NCBI GenBank assembly: GCA_023227835.1
Contig: JALOCI010000001.1
Span: forward strand, 120,278 to 184,277
From: Bacteroidales bacterium
Lineage (GTDB): Bacteria; Bacteroidota; Bacteroidia; Bacteroidales; UBA932
Direction of reading: 5' to 3'
Length of the DNA: 64,000 nt
This document shows, one piece after another, positions 33,839 to 41,658 of the stretch. The notes beneath the pieces were generated by a model. The model searched no databases and was not told where the DNA came from. It saw only the letters and a list, made by a program, of their open reading frames with translations. A program made the position numbers and the translations under genes. The first letter of the stretch is position 1; each line of letters begins with the position of its first letter.

Positions 33839-34954
33839 ATGAAAGTTGAAATTCGTGAGGCCGTAACAACTGCCCAGATAAGGGCATTCGTCCGTTTCCC
33901 TCATAATTTGTACAAGAACTGCAAGCAATATGTGCCTGTTTTTGATAACGGAGAGGTTCATTCTTTGACTAAAAGTCCCTCTTTAGAGTATTGTCAGATT
34001 AAAATGTGGCTTGCATATTCAGAGAGAAACGAGATTATAGGCAGGATTGCAGGTATTTACAACCCAAGGGCAAATGAATATCAGTCTAATAAAAGGGTTC
34101 GGTTCGGGTGGTTTGATTTTATAAATAATTTTGAGGTTGCATCATCACTCATGGCTAAGGTTGAGCAATGGGGTATCTCTCTTGGAATGAATGAGATACA
34201 TGGCCCGTTGGGGTATAATACATGGTACAGGCAGGGTATTTTGATTGAGGGTTTTGAGAATACACCGCCTTCAAATTGCCTGTATAATTACCCTTACTAC
34301 GGAGAGATGCTGGAACGTCTTGGATACGGGAAACAGCTTGACTGGATACAGATAAAACTGGAAGCGAATGTTGGAGTGCCGGATAAACTGCGGAGAATTA
34401 ATGAGATGCTTCTTGAAAAGCATAAACTGAGAATTGTGGATGTTGAGAAGTTCAAAAAGGACAAGAAGATGCTCTTTGACTTTTTCGACAGTTACAATAC
34501 CAGTTTCAGAAACATTCCGAATTTTGTTCCTCTCAATAAATCTGAGGTTGAGGAGATTGGAAAGGAATATATGTCTCTTTTGAAGGATGAGCTGACATGT
34601 GTGATTCTTGATGAAAATGACAAAATAGCTGCGTTTGCAGTATGTTTCCCCAGCTTTTCGGAAGCAATGAAGAGAGCTAAAGGAAAGATGTACCCGTTCG
34701 GATGGTATCATATTTTGAAATGCTTTAAAAAGTACGACAGCATAGACCTTATGATTATGGGGGCTGCAAAAGAGTGGCAGAATACCGGCATATCCTCTGT
34801 CTTACATACATATCTTGCAACACGCTTTAAGGATCTGAACCTTAAGTATGCAATAACCAATCCGCAGGCAGAGGAGAATTCTGTGTTTAAGGTTTGGGAA
34901 AGATATGATTATACTCCATACATGAAGAGAAGGTGTTATATTAAAAATCTGTAG
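33839..34954 (+). CDS. GNAT-fold protein, YghO-like
   Basis: A 371-residue protein related to the YghO group of GNAT acyltransferase-fold proteins. Features: an N-terminal half with FPHNLYKNCKQYVP and GRIAGIYNPRANEY, then FGWFDFIN and GPLGYNTWYRQGILIEGF, then a second half with the acyl-CoA-site-like stretch KEWQNTGISSVLHTYLA (about 322-338) and ITNPQAEENSVFKVWERYDY. Residues 250-300 contain a weaker region. The acyl donor and acceptor are unknown. It sits 5 bp ahead of the hydrogenase accessory operon, perhaps by chance. Confidence 0.7.
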   Translation: MKVEIREAVTTAQIRAFVRFPHNLYKNCKQYVPVFDNGEVHSLTKSPSLEYCQIKMWLAYSERNEIIGRIAGIYNPRANEYQSNKRVRFGWFDFINNFEVASSLMAKVEQWGISLGMNEIHGPLGYNTWYRQGILIEGFENTPPSNCLYNYPYYGEMLERLGYGKQLDWIQIKLEANVGVPDKLRRINEMLLEKHKLRIVDVEKFKKDKKMLFDFFDSYNTSFRNIPNFVPLNKSEVEEIGKEYMSLLKDELTCVILDENDKIAAFAVCFPSFSEAMKRAKGKMYPFGWYHILKCFKKYDSIDLMIMGAAKEWQNTGISSVLHTYLATRFKDLNLKYAITNPQAEENSVFKVWERYDYTPYMKRRCYIKNL

Positions 34955-34959
34955 CAGAC

Positions 34960-35304
34960 ATGAAAATTTCTGAAATCTGTTCACTTATTGACGGAGTTGT
35001 AGTTATTGGAGATTCAAGGTTGGACGATGAAGTGGAGTATGCCTTTGCTTCTGATCTTATGAGTGATGTGCTGACAGTTAAGATTCAGAATTTTATTTTA
35101 TTGACCGGACTTTGCAATATCCAGTCTGTAAGAACTGCAGAGATGTCTGATGTGCCTTATATGATTGTGTGCCGGAACAAGCAGGTAACTCCGGATATGC
35201 TGGAGATAGCAGAGGAGAGTAATATAGTAATAATCTGCACACAATACTCTTTATTCAGATGTGCCGGAGTTTTATACACAAATGGATTAAAGCCTGTATA
35301 TTAA
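34960..35304 (+). CDS. DRTGG-domain protein 1 of the hydrogenase accessory operon
   Basis: A 114-residue protein forming essentially one DRTGG-type domain: ISEICSLIDGVVVIGDSRLDDEVEYAFASDLMSDVL, then FILLTGLCNIQSVRTAEM and a closing strand-helix. DRTGG domains are associated with ligand sensing beside CBS or phosphotransacetylase domains; their ligand is not established. It is followed after 1 bp by the GHKL ATPase gene, and a paralogue lies at 37066-37398. Co-occurrence with [FeFe]-hydrogenase genes is known in Thermotoga and clostridia. Confidence 0.8.
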   Translation: MKISEICSLIDGVVVIGDSRLDDEVEYAFASDLMSDVLTVKIQNFILLTGLCNIQSVRTAEMSDVPYMIVCRNKQVTPDMLEIAEESNIVIICTQYSLFRCAGVLYTNGLKPVY

Positions 35305-35305
35305 T

Positions 35306-35719
35306 ATGCACCTGGAATTCAAAGTTGAAGGCGGGGATTTCTCAAATGCCGGAAGTGCCTCGTCACAGATTAAGAGAGTGCTAAAGCAGCTTAACATAGA
35401 TCCCTCTGTCATCAAAAGGGTTGTTGTTGCATTATATGAGGCTGAGGTAAACATTGTGGCACATGCGTACAGGGGGAGGATTGATGCATATATAAGCAGT
35501 TCAGGTATAGTGCTTAAACTTGAGGATGAGGGGCCTGGAATTCCGGATGTCGGGAAGGCGATGACAAAAGGATTCTCAACAGCATCGAAAGAGGTTCGTG
35601 AAATGGGATTCGGAGCCGGCATGGGGCTGCCTAATATAAGTGATAATTCGGATGTGTTTACAATTGATACTATAGTGGGAAAAGGTACTTCCCTGAATAT
35701 TGAGATTAAGTTCAGATGA
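35306..35719 (+). CDS. RsbW-like GHKL ATPase (anti-sigma/regulatory kinase)
   Basis: A 137-residue ATP-binding domain of the HATPase_c/RsbW group. The N-box is EAEVNIVAHAY (about 48-58), the G1 box LEDEGPGIPD (about 71-80), and the G2 box FGAGMGLPNI (about 108-117). No membrane or phospho-acceptor region is present, which fits a serine-kinase anti-sigma type. It overlaps the hydrogenase-like gene by 4 bp. Its substrate may be a STAS protein or another regulator; none is adjacent. Confidence 0.85.
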   Translation: MHLEFKVEGGDFSNAGSASSQIKRVLKQLNIDPSVIKRVVVALYEAEVNIVAHAYRGRIDAYISSSGIVLKLEDEGPGIPDVGKAMTKGFSTASKEVREMGFGAGMGLPNISDNSDVFTIDTIVGKGTSLNIEIKFR

Positions 35720-37056
35720 AACTGGAGCAGACAACATACAACAGAGCGCTTGAAATTGTCAACGATATATGCATCGGTTGCTCTCATTGTATGAAGGTTT
35801 GTCCCACAGAGGCTCTTAGAGTGTCGGAAGGAAAAGCAAAGATTCATGTTGATTGGTGTATTGATTGTGGAGAGTGTTACAGAGAGTGCCCGACACGAGC
35901 AATAAGGGTTATGGATGATGATTTCAGCAGGATTTTTAATTATACACACCGTGTCTTGCTGGTGCCATCGGTCTTTTACGCACAGTTCAGTGATAACATA
36001 ACCAAGAAGAGGATTAATGATATAATAGGTGAGCTGGGGTTTACTGAAATTTGTGCAGTCGAACAGAGTATCGACTCTTTGATAGAGGAGGAGAATGAAT
36101 ATGTCAGAAATGCTGTAAAACCTGTCATATCATCTTTTTGTCCGGCTGTTGTAAGACTTGTCCAGGTGCGGTTTCCGTCTCTTGTGGAGAATATAATGAG
36201 GTTGCTGCCGCCGATAGAGATAACTGCCCAGTACTATAAAAGGAAATATGCCGAATATGGCATTCCTGACCAAGAGCTTGGAATATTCTATCTTACTCCG
36301 TGTATAGGTAAAATCGCAGCAGTCAAGTCACCTGTCGGAGGATACACATCTCCGATAAATGGTGTTATTAATATGGATTATTTTTATAACAAGGTTTATC
36401 TTGCTTATAAACAGAAAATCCCTGTTACAAAAGAGGTGGTTGTAAATAATGCCATATCCTCCAAAGGAGTTTTATTTCCTACAACCGGAGGTGAGGCAAG
36501 GCTTATTGAGGGTAAGACTCTCTCGATTGACGGGATGAAGAATGTAATCGACTTCCTCGAAATGCTGGAAAATGAGGAGGTTGACGGGGTTGATTTTCTC
36601 GAGCTCAGAGCCTGTGATCAATCCTGCGCAGGAGGAATTCTTTCCCATAGAAACCGTTTCCTTATTGCGGAGAGTATGAGAAATTACGCATCTACGCTGG
36701 GCGGAGAGCATGAACTTGTATCTGATTACAAGAAGCACTGTTCAGCTGTGATTCATATGGAAAAGATTGAGCCCCGCTCGATGGTAAAATATGACAAAGA
36801 TCTTGATTTGGCAATTGTCAAGATGGAAAAGGCGCGAGAGCTGAGAAGACTTTTTCCGGGTATCGATTGCGGAGCGTGCGGGGCGCCAAGTTGCGAGGCT
36901 TTGGCAGAGGATGTGGTAAAGGAGCAGGCTGATATAAATGATTGTATATTCCTCAGAACGCTGTATGAAAAGAGAGGGGAACTCTCTCTTGAAGAGGCTG
37001 TTAAGATTATGGAGAGTATTTGGGGCAAAGATCGCTTTGTTAAGAGAAATTATTAA
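35716..37056 (+). CDS. [FeFe]-hydrogenase-like Fe-S protein with double ferredoxin and Fe4S (PF04060) domains
   Basis: A 446-residue protein. Two 4Fe-4S motifs open it (Cys19/22/25/29 and Cys48/51/54/58). The central region is a divergent hydrogenase large domain: SSFCPAVV (Cys142), TPCIGK (Cys196) and RACDQSCAGG (Cys300, Cys304) stand where catalytic enzymes have TSCCPAW, MPCxxK and MACPGGCxGGGG, so the four cluster-ligand cysteines remain but the surroundings differ. The end carries the CGACGAPSC motif (385-393) with Cys410. This resembles the putative sensory [FeFe]-hydrogenase homologues encoded next to bifurcating hydrogenases. Redox or H2 sensing is inferred. Confidence 0.78.
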   Translation: MKLEQTTYNRALEIVNDICIGCSHCMKVCPTEALRVSEGKAKIHVDWCIDCGECYRECPTRAIRVMDDDFSRIFNYTHRVLLVPSVFYAQFSDNITKKRINDIIGELGFTEICAVEQSIDSLIEEENEYVRNAVKPVISSFCPAVVRLVQVRFPSLVENIMRLLPPIEITAQYYKRKYAEYGIPDQELGIFYLTPCIGKIAAVKSPVGGYTSPINGVINMDYFYNKVYLAYKQKIPVTKEVVVNNAISSKGVLFPTTGGEARLIEGKTLSIDGMKNVIDFLEMLENEEVDGVDFLELRACDQSCAGGILSHRNRFLIAESMRNYASTLGGEHELVSDYKKHCSAVIHMEKIEPRSMVKYDKDLDLAIVKMEKARELRRLFPGIDCGACGAPSCEALAEDVVKEQADINDCIFLRTLYEKRGELSLEEAVKIMESIWGKDRFVKRNY

Positions 37057-37065
37057 TTACCCGAT

Positions 37066-37398
37066 ATGATAGTAAAAGATGTAGTTGAAAAATTAAATCT
37101 GGAGATTTTCTCGGCTCCGGAAGGTGTTGACCGGGTTGTCACCGGAGGATACACCTCTGACCTCCTTTCAGATGTGATGGGCCATGCAAGGGAGGGACAG
37201 ATATGGATTACGCTTCAGACTCACAAGAACATAATGGCAGTTGCCACATTGAAAGATCTGGCGGCGATTATTCTCGTTAAGGGTTTTAAGCCTGAGTCGG
37301 ATACACTTGAGGCATCGTTGGCGGAGGGTATCCCTGTATTGGGTAGTGATCTGGAGGCATTTGAACTCTCCGGGGAACTGTTCAATATACTCAAATGA
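37066..37398 (+). CDS. DRTGG-domain protein 2 of the hydrogenase accessory operon
   Basis: A 110-residue single-domain protein, paralogous to the one at 34960-35304: VVEKLNLEIFSAPEGVDR, GGYTSDLLSDVMGHAREGQIW, LVKGFKPESDT. It overlaps the PHP gene by 4 bp. Having two copies in one operon suggests a heterodimer or two sensing states. No catalytic role is known. Confidence 0.8.
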   Translation: MIVKDVVEKLNLEIFSAPEGVDRVVTGGYTSDLLSDVMGHAREGQIWITLQTHKNIMAVATLKDLAAIILVKGFKPESDTLEASLAEGIPVLGSDLEAFELSGELFNILK

Positions 37399-38114
37399 TT
37401 AAAGCTGACCTTCACATACATACCATTCTCTCCCCGTGCGGAGACATTGAGATGACACCTTCCTTTATTGTTAAAAGAGCAAAGGAGAAAGGGCTTAATC
37501 TTATTGCAATCACTGACCATAATTCAACCAGACAATGTGAAGAGGTTGTAAGGATAGGCAGACGGGAGGGGGTGGAGGTATTGTGCGGTGCTGAGATAAC
37601 TACTAAAGAGGAGGTTCATGTTATTGCTCTGGTTGATTATACTGTGAGGAATCTTCTCCAGGAATGGATTGATGTCTATCTTCCCAAGATACCCAATAAT
37701 GAGGATTATTTCGGATATCAGCTGGTTGTAAATGAGTATGAGGAAGTTTTGTACCAGGAGCCTAATCTGCTGATAAGTGCACTGAACAGGTCACTTGACC
37801 AGACAGAGGAGTTCGTTCACTCAATAGGAGGACTTTTTATACCGGCGCACATAGATAAACCTCAGAACTCACTGATAAGCCAACTCGGATTTGTGCCTCC
37901 GGGCTTAAGAGCCGAGGCTCTTGAACTCTCCCGGAAATCGGATTTGCCGGGATTGATAGGCTCATGTGGCTGGTTAAAGGATTATTGTTTCCTGCACTCC
38001 TCGGATGCTCATTATCCGTCTGATTTTGGAGATGTTTTTACTGCTTTCGATGTGGAAAAACCTAATATTGAATCTCTTAAAGATGCGTTGAAAAATAATA
38101 AAGTGATGTTATGA
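37395..38114 (+). CDS. PHP-domain metal-dependent phosphoesterase
   Basis: A 239-residue PHP protein. Metal ligands are visible in ADLHIHTILSPCGD (4-17), AITDHNS (about 38-44), CGAEITT (about 63-69), IPAHIDK (about 149-155) and HSSDAHYP (about 196-203). Members hydrolyse phosphate esters such as nucleoside 3',5'-bisphosphates. It sits between a DRTGG gene and a GHKL ATPase gene with 4-bp overlaps on both sides, in the accessory block of the hydrogenase. Its substrate there is unknown. Confidence 0.87.
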   Translation: MIKADLHIHTILSPCGDIEMTPSFIVKRAKEKGLNLIAITDHNSTRQCEEVVRIGRREGVEVLCGAEITTKEEVHVIALVDYTVRNLLQEWIDVYLPKIPNNEDYFGYQLVVNEYEEVLYQEPNLLISALNRSLDQTEEFVHSIGGLFIPAHIDKPQNSLISQLGFVPPGLRAEALELSRKSDLPGLIGSCGWLKDYCFLHSSDAHYPSDFGDVFTAFDVEKPNIESLKDALKNNKVML

Positions 38115-38656
38115 ATGATTTGGCTATGCACATACTGGATATTATCCAGAATTCCCTTAGTGCAGGGGCGATACTTGTAAAACTGACAGTGGAGGAGGAT
38201 GAATCTTCTGACAGACTCGAGATAATAATTGAAGATAATGGTTGTGGTATGGAAAAAGACCAGGTAGAGCGACTTACAGATCCGTTTTTTACATCCAGAA
38301 CAACAAGAAAGGTAGGAATGGGTATTCCTTTGTTGAAGCAATCTGCGGAACAAAGCGGCGGCGGAATCGATATTAAATCAGAAGTTGGTATCGGCACATA
38401 CGTCAGGGCTTGGTTCAAGATGTCCCATATAGACCGCCCGCCTCTGGGAGATGTTGCAAATGCATTTATTCTTACGGTATCGGCGAATCCGGAAAAGGAT
38501 TTCATTCTTAGATATATTATCGGCAGGAGTGAGTATGTTTTTGATACAATAGAGATTAAGGAGGCTCTGGAAGGAACGCCTCTCAATGATGCATCAGTCA
38601 TAAGGATTCTCACTGACATGATAAAAGAGAACATCAAGGATCTGAGAGATGAATAA
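38111..38656 (+). CDS. GHKL ATPase domain protein of the hydrogenase accessory operon
   Basis: A 181-residue HATPase_c protein: HILDIIQNSLSAGA (N-box, 7-20), IEDNGCGMEKD (G1, about 40-50), KVGMGIPLLKQSAEQSGG (G2, about 67-84), then a C-terminal 65-residue region without recognised domain. It resembles histidine-kinase ATP domains without a dimerisation histidine. Overlaps the PHP gene (4 bp) and the sirtuin gene (8 bp). Probably part of a regulatory phospho-relay with the other operon products. Confidence 0.85.
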   Translation: MNDLAMHILDIIQNSLSAGAILVKLTVEEDESSDRLEIIIEDNGCGMEKDQVERLTDPFFTSRTTRKVGMGIPLLKQSAEQSGGGIDIKSEVGIGTYVRAWFKMSHIDRPPLGDVANAFILTVSANPEKDFILRYIIGRSEYVFDTIEIKEALEGTPLNDASVIRILTDMIKENIKDLRDE

Positions 38657-39356
38657 AAAACACATTGTTGTACTTTCCGGGGCCGGAATCAGTGCCGACA
38701 GCGGGCTGGAGACATTCCGAGATGAAGAAGGCCTTTGGGCAAAACACAGGGTTGAAGATGTCTGTACACCTGAGGCTCTGAAAAGAAATCCTGAACTGGT
38801 GCTGGATTTTTACAATCAAAGAAGACACCGACTCGAATCGGCAGAACCGAATGAGGGGCACAAAGCTATTGCAAGGCTTGAAAAATTCTATAATGTAGAT
38901 GTAATAACTCAGAATGTGGATGACCTGCATGAACGGGCCGGAAGCTCCAAAGTACTGCATCTCCACGGAGAGTTGAAGAAATGCAGAAGTATGAAAGATC
39001 CGTCATACATTGCTGATATTAACGGAGATCTTCATGTAGGCGATCTTGCTCCGGACGGAGGTCAGCTTAGACCTCATATCGTATTTTTTGGAGAGTCTGT
39101 CCCTATGTTTGAAAGGGCGGAAGAGATAACATCGAAAGCTGACATATTGATAGTTGTCGGAACCTCTCTTGAAGTATATCCGGCAGCTTCACTAATCTAT
39201 CATATTCCTGATAATGTGCCGGTCTATCTTGTTGACCCGTCACCAGTAAAAGTGCGATTGAGCGGTGTCCGGTACATTTGTGAAAGAGCCGCCATAGGCC
39301 TTCCAAAGTTATATGATGAGCTTGTTTTAAGCAAAATGATTACAAATATTAACTAA
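38649..39356 (+). CDS. cobB: NAD-dependent protein deacylase, sirtuin (CobB type)
   Basis: A 235-residue Sir2 enzyme: GAGISADSGL (11-20) and FRDEEGLW bind NAD, TQNVDDLHERAG (87-98) and His106 form the active site, VGTSLEVYPAA and LVDPSPV close the pocket. Tyr55 and Arg58 (FYNQRR) match the Tyr-x-x-Arg pair that prefers succinyl or malonyl lysine in class III enzymes. The four zinc cysteines of CobB are missing; only Cys112 is near. It overlaps the preceding GHKL gene by 8 bp, linking it to the hydrogenase accessory block. Confidence 0.88.
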   Translation: MNKKHIVVLSGAGISADSGLETFRDEEGLWAKHRVEDVCTPEALKRNPELVLDFYNQRRHRLESAEPNEGHKAIARLEKFYNVDVITQNVDDLHERAGSSKVLHLHGELKKCRSMKDPSYIADINGDLHVGDLAPDGGQLRPHIVFFGESVPMFERAEEITSKADILIVVGTSLEVYPAASLIYHIPDNVPVYLVDPSPVKVRLSGVRYICERAAIGLPKLYDELVLSKMITNIN

Positions 39357-39443
39357 AAAGTTAAAAATTATTTGTTTTTGATATTATTATTACTAATTTT
39401 ATACTTTATCACAATAGATTAACTATCAAATAACCAATTATTT
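39357..39443 (+). promoter_or_regulatory. possible promoter region of the hydrogenase structural operon
   Basis: This 87-bp AT-rich gap separates accessory and structural genes. TTTG at 39377-39380, 21 bp, then TACTTTAT (39402-39409) is a weak promoter match. No terminator is evident behind the sirtuin gene, so read-through is also possible. Confidence 0.35.
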
Positions 39444-39845
39444 ATGAACAAGATTAAATCAATTGACGATTTGCGCAAGATGAAGCAAGATCTTGAGAGC
39501 GGGATGAATATCCGTGAAAAGAGCAATTCGCCAGAGTCTTTAGTTCAGATACGCGTGGCTATGGCAACCTGTGGAATTGCTTCGGGAGCAAGAACCGTCA
39601 TGAACACTCTTATCGAGAAGATTGAAAAAGACAAAGTACAGGCAGTAGTAACCCAGGGGGGATGTATGGGATATTGCTATGCAGAACCTACCGTTGAAGT
39701 CAGGATTCCGGGAAAGGATCCTGTCGTTTTTGGCTATGTTGACTCCAAGGTTGCAATTGACATCATTGAGAAGTATATCGGAAAGGGCGAACTCCTTGAA
39801 GGTATTATTCCTGTTAATTACCAGACCATAAACGAAAAAAAATAG
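39444..39845 (+). CDS. hndB: HndB-like thioredoxin-fold [2Fe-2S] ferredoxin subunit of hydrogenase
   Basis: A 133-residue protein of the HndB type: MATCGIASGARTVMN (about 41-55), then GGCMGYCYAEPTVEV (about 72-86). Three cysteines are seen (one in TCGIASG, two in GCMGYC); the fourth of classical thioredoxin-like ferredoxins is absent, as in other HndB proteins. It is the first structural gene, 6 bp before the NuoF-like subunit. Expected to shuttle electrons or stabilise the NADH/NADPH-linked [FeFe] hydrogenase. Confidence 0.88.
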   Translation: MNKIKSIDDLRKMKQDLESGMNIREKSNSPESLVQIRVAMATCGIASGARTVMNTLIEKIEKDKVQAVVTQGGCMGYCYAEPTVEVRIPGKDPVVFGYVDSKVAIDIIEKYIGKGELLEGIIPVNYQTINEKK

Positions 39846-39851
39846 AGGGAT

Positions 39852-41645
39852 ATGGCACAATATAAAATGCATCTTTTAGTTTGCGGGGGAACAGGTTGCA
39901 GGGCATCACAAAGTGAAAGGATAGCCGGTAATCTTAAAGAGGAGATAAAGAACCTGGGCCTTGAAAATGAGGCTCAAGTGGTAATAACAGGTTGTTTTGG
40001 CTTTTGTGAGAAGGGACCTATTGTGAAAATTGTTCCTGATAACACTTTTTATACTCAGGTTAAGCCCGAGGATTGCAAGGAGATTATCAGTGAACATGTG
40101 CTTAAGGGAAGGAAGGTAACCAGACTTTTATATGAAGATCCGTCCACTAAAGAGCATATTTCAGATTCAAAGCACATGGGTTTCTACCAGAAGCAGATAC
40201 GTATTGCTCTCAGGAATTGCGGATTTATCAATCCGGAGAATATTGACGAGTATATTGCCCGCGATGGATATGCTGCTCTTGGTAAGGCTCTGACAGAGAT
40301 GACACCACAGCAGGTTATTGATCAGATTAAGAAATCCGGTCTTAGAGGCAGAGGTGGCGGAGGTTTTCCTACAGGTCTCAAATGGGAGATTGCTGCAGGT
40401 AACAAGGCTGATCAGAAATATGTAGTCTGCAATGCCGATGAGGGAGACCCGGGAGCCTTTATGGACCGTTCGATACTGGAGGGTGATCCTCACTCCATAA
40501 TTGAGGCGATGGCAATCTGCGGATACTGTATCGGAGCAACCAAAGGTATCGTATATATCCGTGCTGAGTATCCTCTGGCAATACAGCGTTTAAAAATAGC
40601 CGCAAGGCAATGCCGTGAATATGGTCTCCTTGGTGCTGATATCATGGGTTCAGGTTTCGATTTTGATATTGAGCTCAGATATGGTGCCGGTGCATTTGTA
40701 TGCGGTGAGGAGACAGCATTGATTCATTCGATGGAGGGACTCAGAGGTGAGCCTACCGTAAAACCGCCATTCCCTGCTCAAAGCGGTTATATGGGGAAAC
40801 CGACCAATGTAAACAATGTTGAGACATTTGCCAATGTTCCGGCTATTCTCCTAAAAGGAGCAGAGTGGTTTTCAAGCATTGGAACAGAGAAGTCAAAGGG
40901 CACAAAAGTATTCGCTCTTGCAGGAAAAATTAATAATGTGGGCCTTATCGAGGTACCTATGGGTACAACATTAAGAGAGGTTATTTTTGAAATCGGCGGT
41001 GGAATAAAAGACGGTAAAAAATTTAAGGCTGTCCAGACAGGAGGTCCTTCAGGGGGATGTCTGACCGAGAAACATCTTGACACACCTATAGATTTTGATA
41101 ACCTGATAGCTGCAGGTTCTATGATGGGTTCAGGCGGTATGATAGTTATGGACGAGGACGATTGCATGGTCTCAGTTGCAAAATTCTACCTTGAATTTAC
41201 TGTTGACGAGTCTTGTGGTAAATGCGCCCCGTGCCGTGTCGGAAACAAGAGGCTTCATGAGATGCTCGAGAAGATTTGCAGTGGTAAAGGAACAATTGAA
41301 GATGTCGAATATCTCAAAAATCTGGGTGCGGTAATTAAAGATACAGCGCTCTGTGGTCTGGGACAGACTTCTCCTAACCCGGTTCTCTCTACTATAGAGC
41401 ATTTTTATGATGAGTACAAGGCTCACGTTACCGAGAGAATATGCCCTGCAGGTCAGTGCAAGGCTCTGAAACTTTATACTATTCTTGCTGACAAGTGTAC
41501 CGGATGTACTGCTTGTTCAAGGTCATGCCCTGTCGGGGCAATTTCAGGCGAAAAACGCCAGCCTCACGTAATCGATGCAGACAAGTGTATCCGTTGCGGT
41601 GCATGCTACGATAAGTGTAAGTTCACTGCTATTCATGTTCAATAA
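39852..41645 (+). CDS. hydB: hydrogenase flavoprotein subunit, NuoF-like (HydB/HndC)
   Basis: A 597-residue protein. An N-terminal thioredoxin-like [2Fe-2S] domain has Cys11, Cys16, Cys48 and Cys52. The NuoF core has the FMN/NAD site SGLRGRGGGGFPTGLKWE (162-179) and NADEGDPGAFMDR, and the cluster motif SCGKCAPCRVG with a later Cys in TALCGLGQ. The C-terminus adds two ferredoxin motifs (CTGCTACSRSCP and CIRCGACYDKC). This is the HydB/HndC layout, where NAD(P)H meets ferredoxin in electron-bifurcating hydrogenases. The next gene starts at 41659. Confidence 0.93.
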   Translation: MAQYKMHLLVCGGTGCRASQSERIAGNLKEEIKNLGLENEAQVVITGCFGFCEKGPIVKIVPDNTFYTQVKPEDCKEIISEHVLKGRKVTRLLYEDPSTKEHISDSKHMGFYQKQIRIALRNCGFINPENIDEYIARDGYAALGKALTEMTPQQVIDQIKKSGLRGRGGGGFPTGLKWEIAAGNKADQKYVVCNADEGDPGAFMDRSILEGDPHSIIEAMAICGYCIGATKGIVYIRAEYPLAIQRLKIAARQCREYGLLGADIMGSGFDFDIELRYGAGAFVCGEETALIHSMEGLRGEPTVKPPFPAQSGYMGKPTNVNNVETFANVPAILLKGAEWFSSIGTEKSKGTKVFALAGKINNVGLIEVPMGTTLREVIFEIGGGIKDGKKFKAVQTGGPSGGCLTEKHLDTPIDFDNLIAAGSMMGSGGMIVMDEDDCMVSVAKFYLEFTVDESCGKCAPCRVGNKRLHEMLEKICSGKGTIEDVEYLKNLGAVIKDTALCGLGQTSPNPVLSTIEHFYDEYKAHVTERICPAGQCKALKLYTILADKCTGCTACSRSCPVGAISGEKRQPHVIDADKCIRCGACYDKCKFTAIHVQ

Positions 41646-41658
41646 TGTATTCTCTGTT

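Noticed and set aside
35716..37056. Second catalytic [FeFe] hydrogenase
   Set aside because: The three H-cluster motifs are strongly altered (SSFCPAVV, TPCIGK, RACDQSCAGG), so a hydrogenase-like sensor or carrier is more likely than a standard catalytic enzyme.
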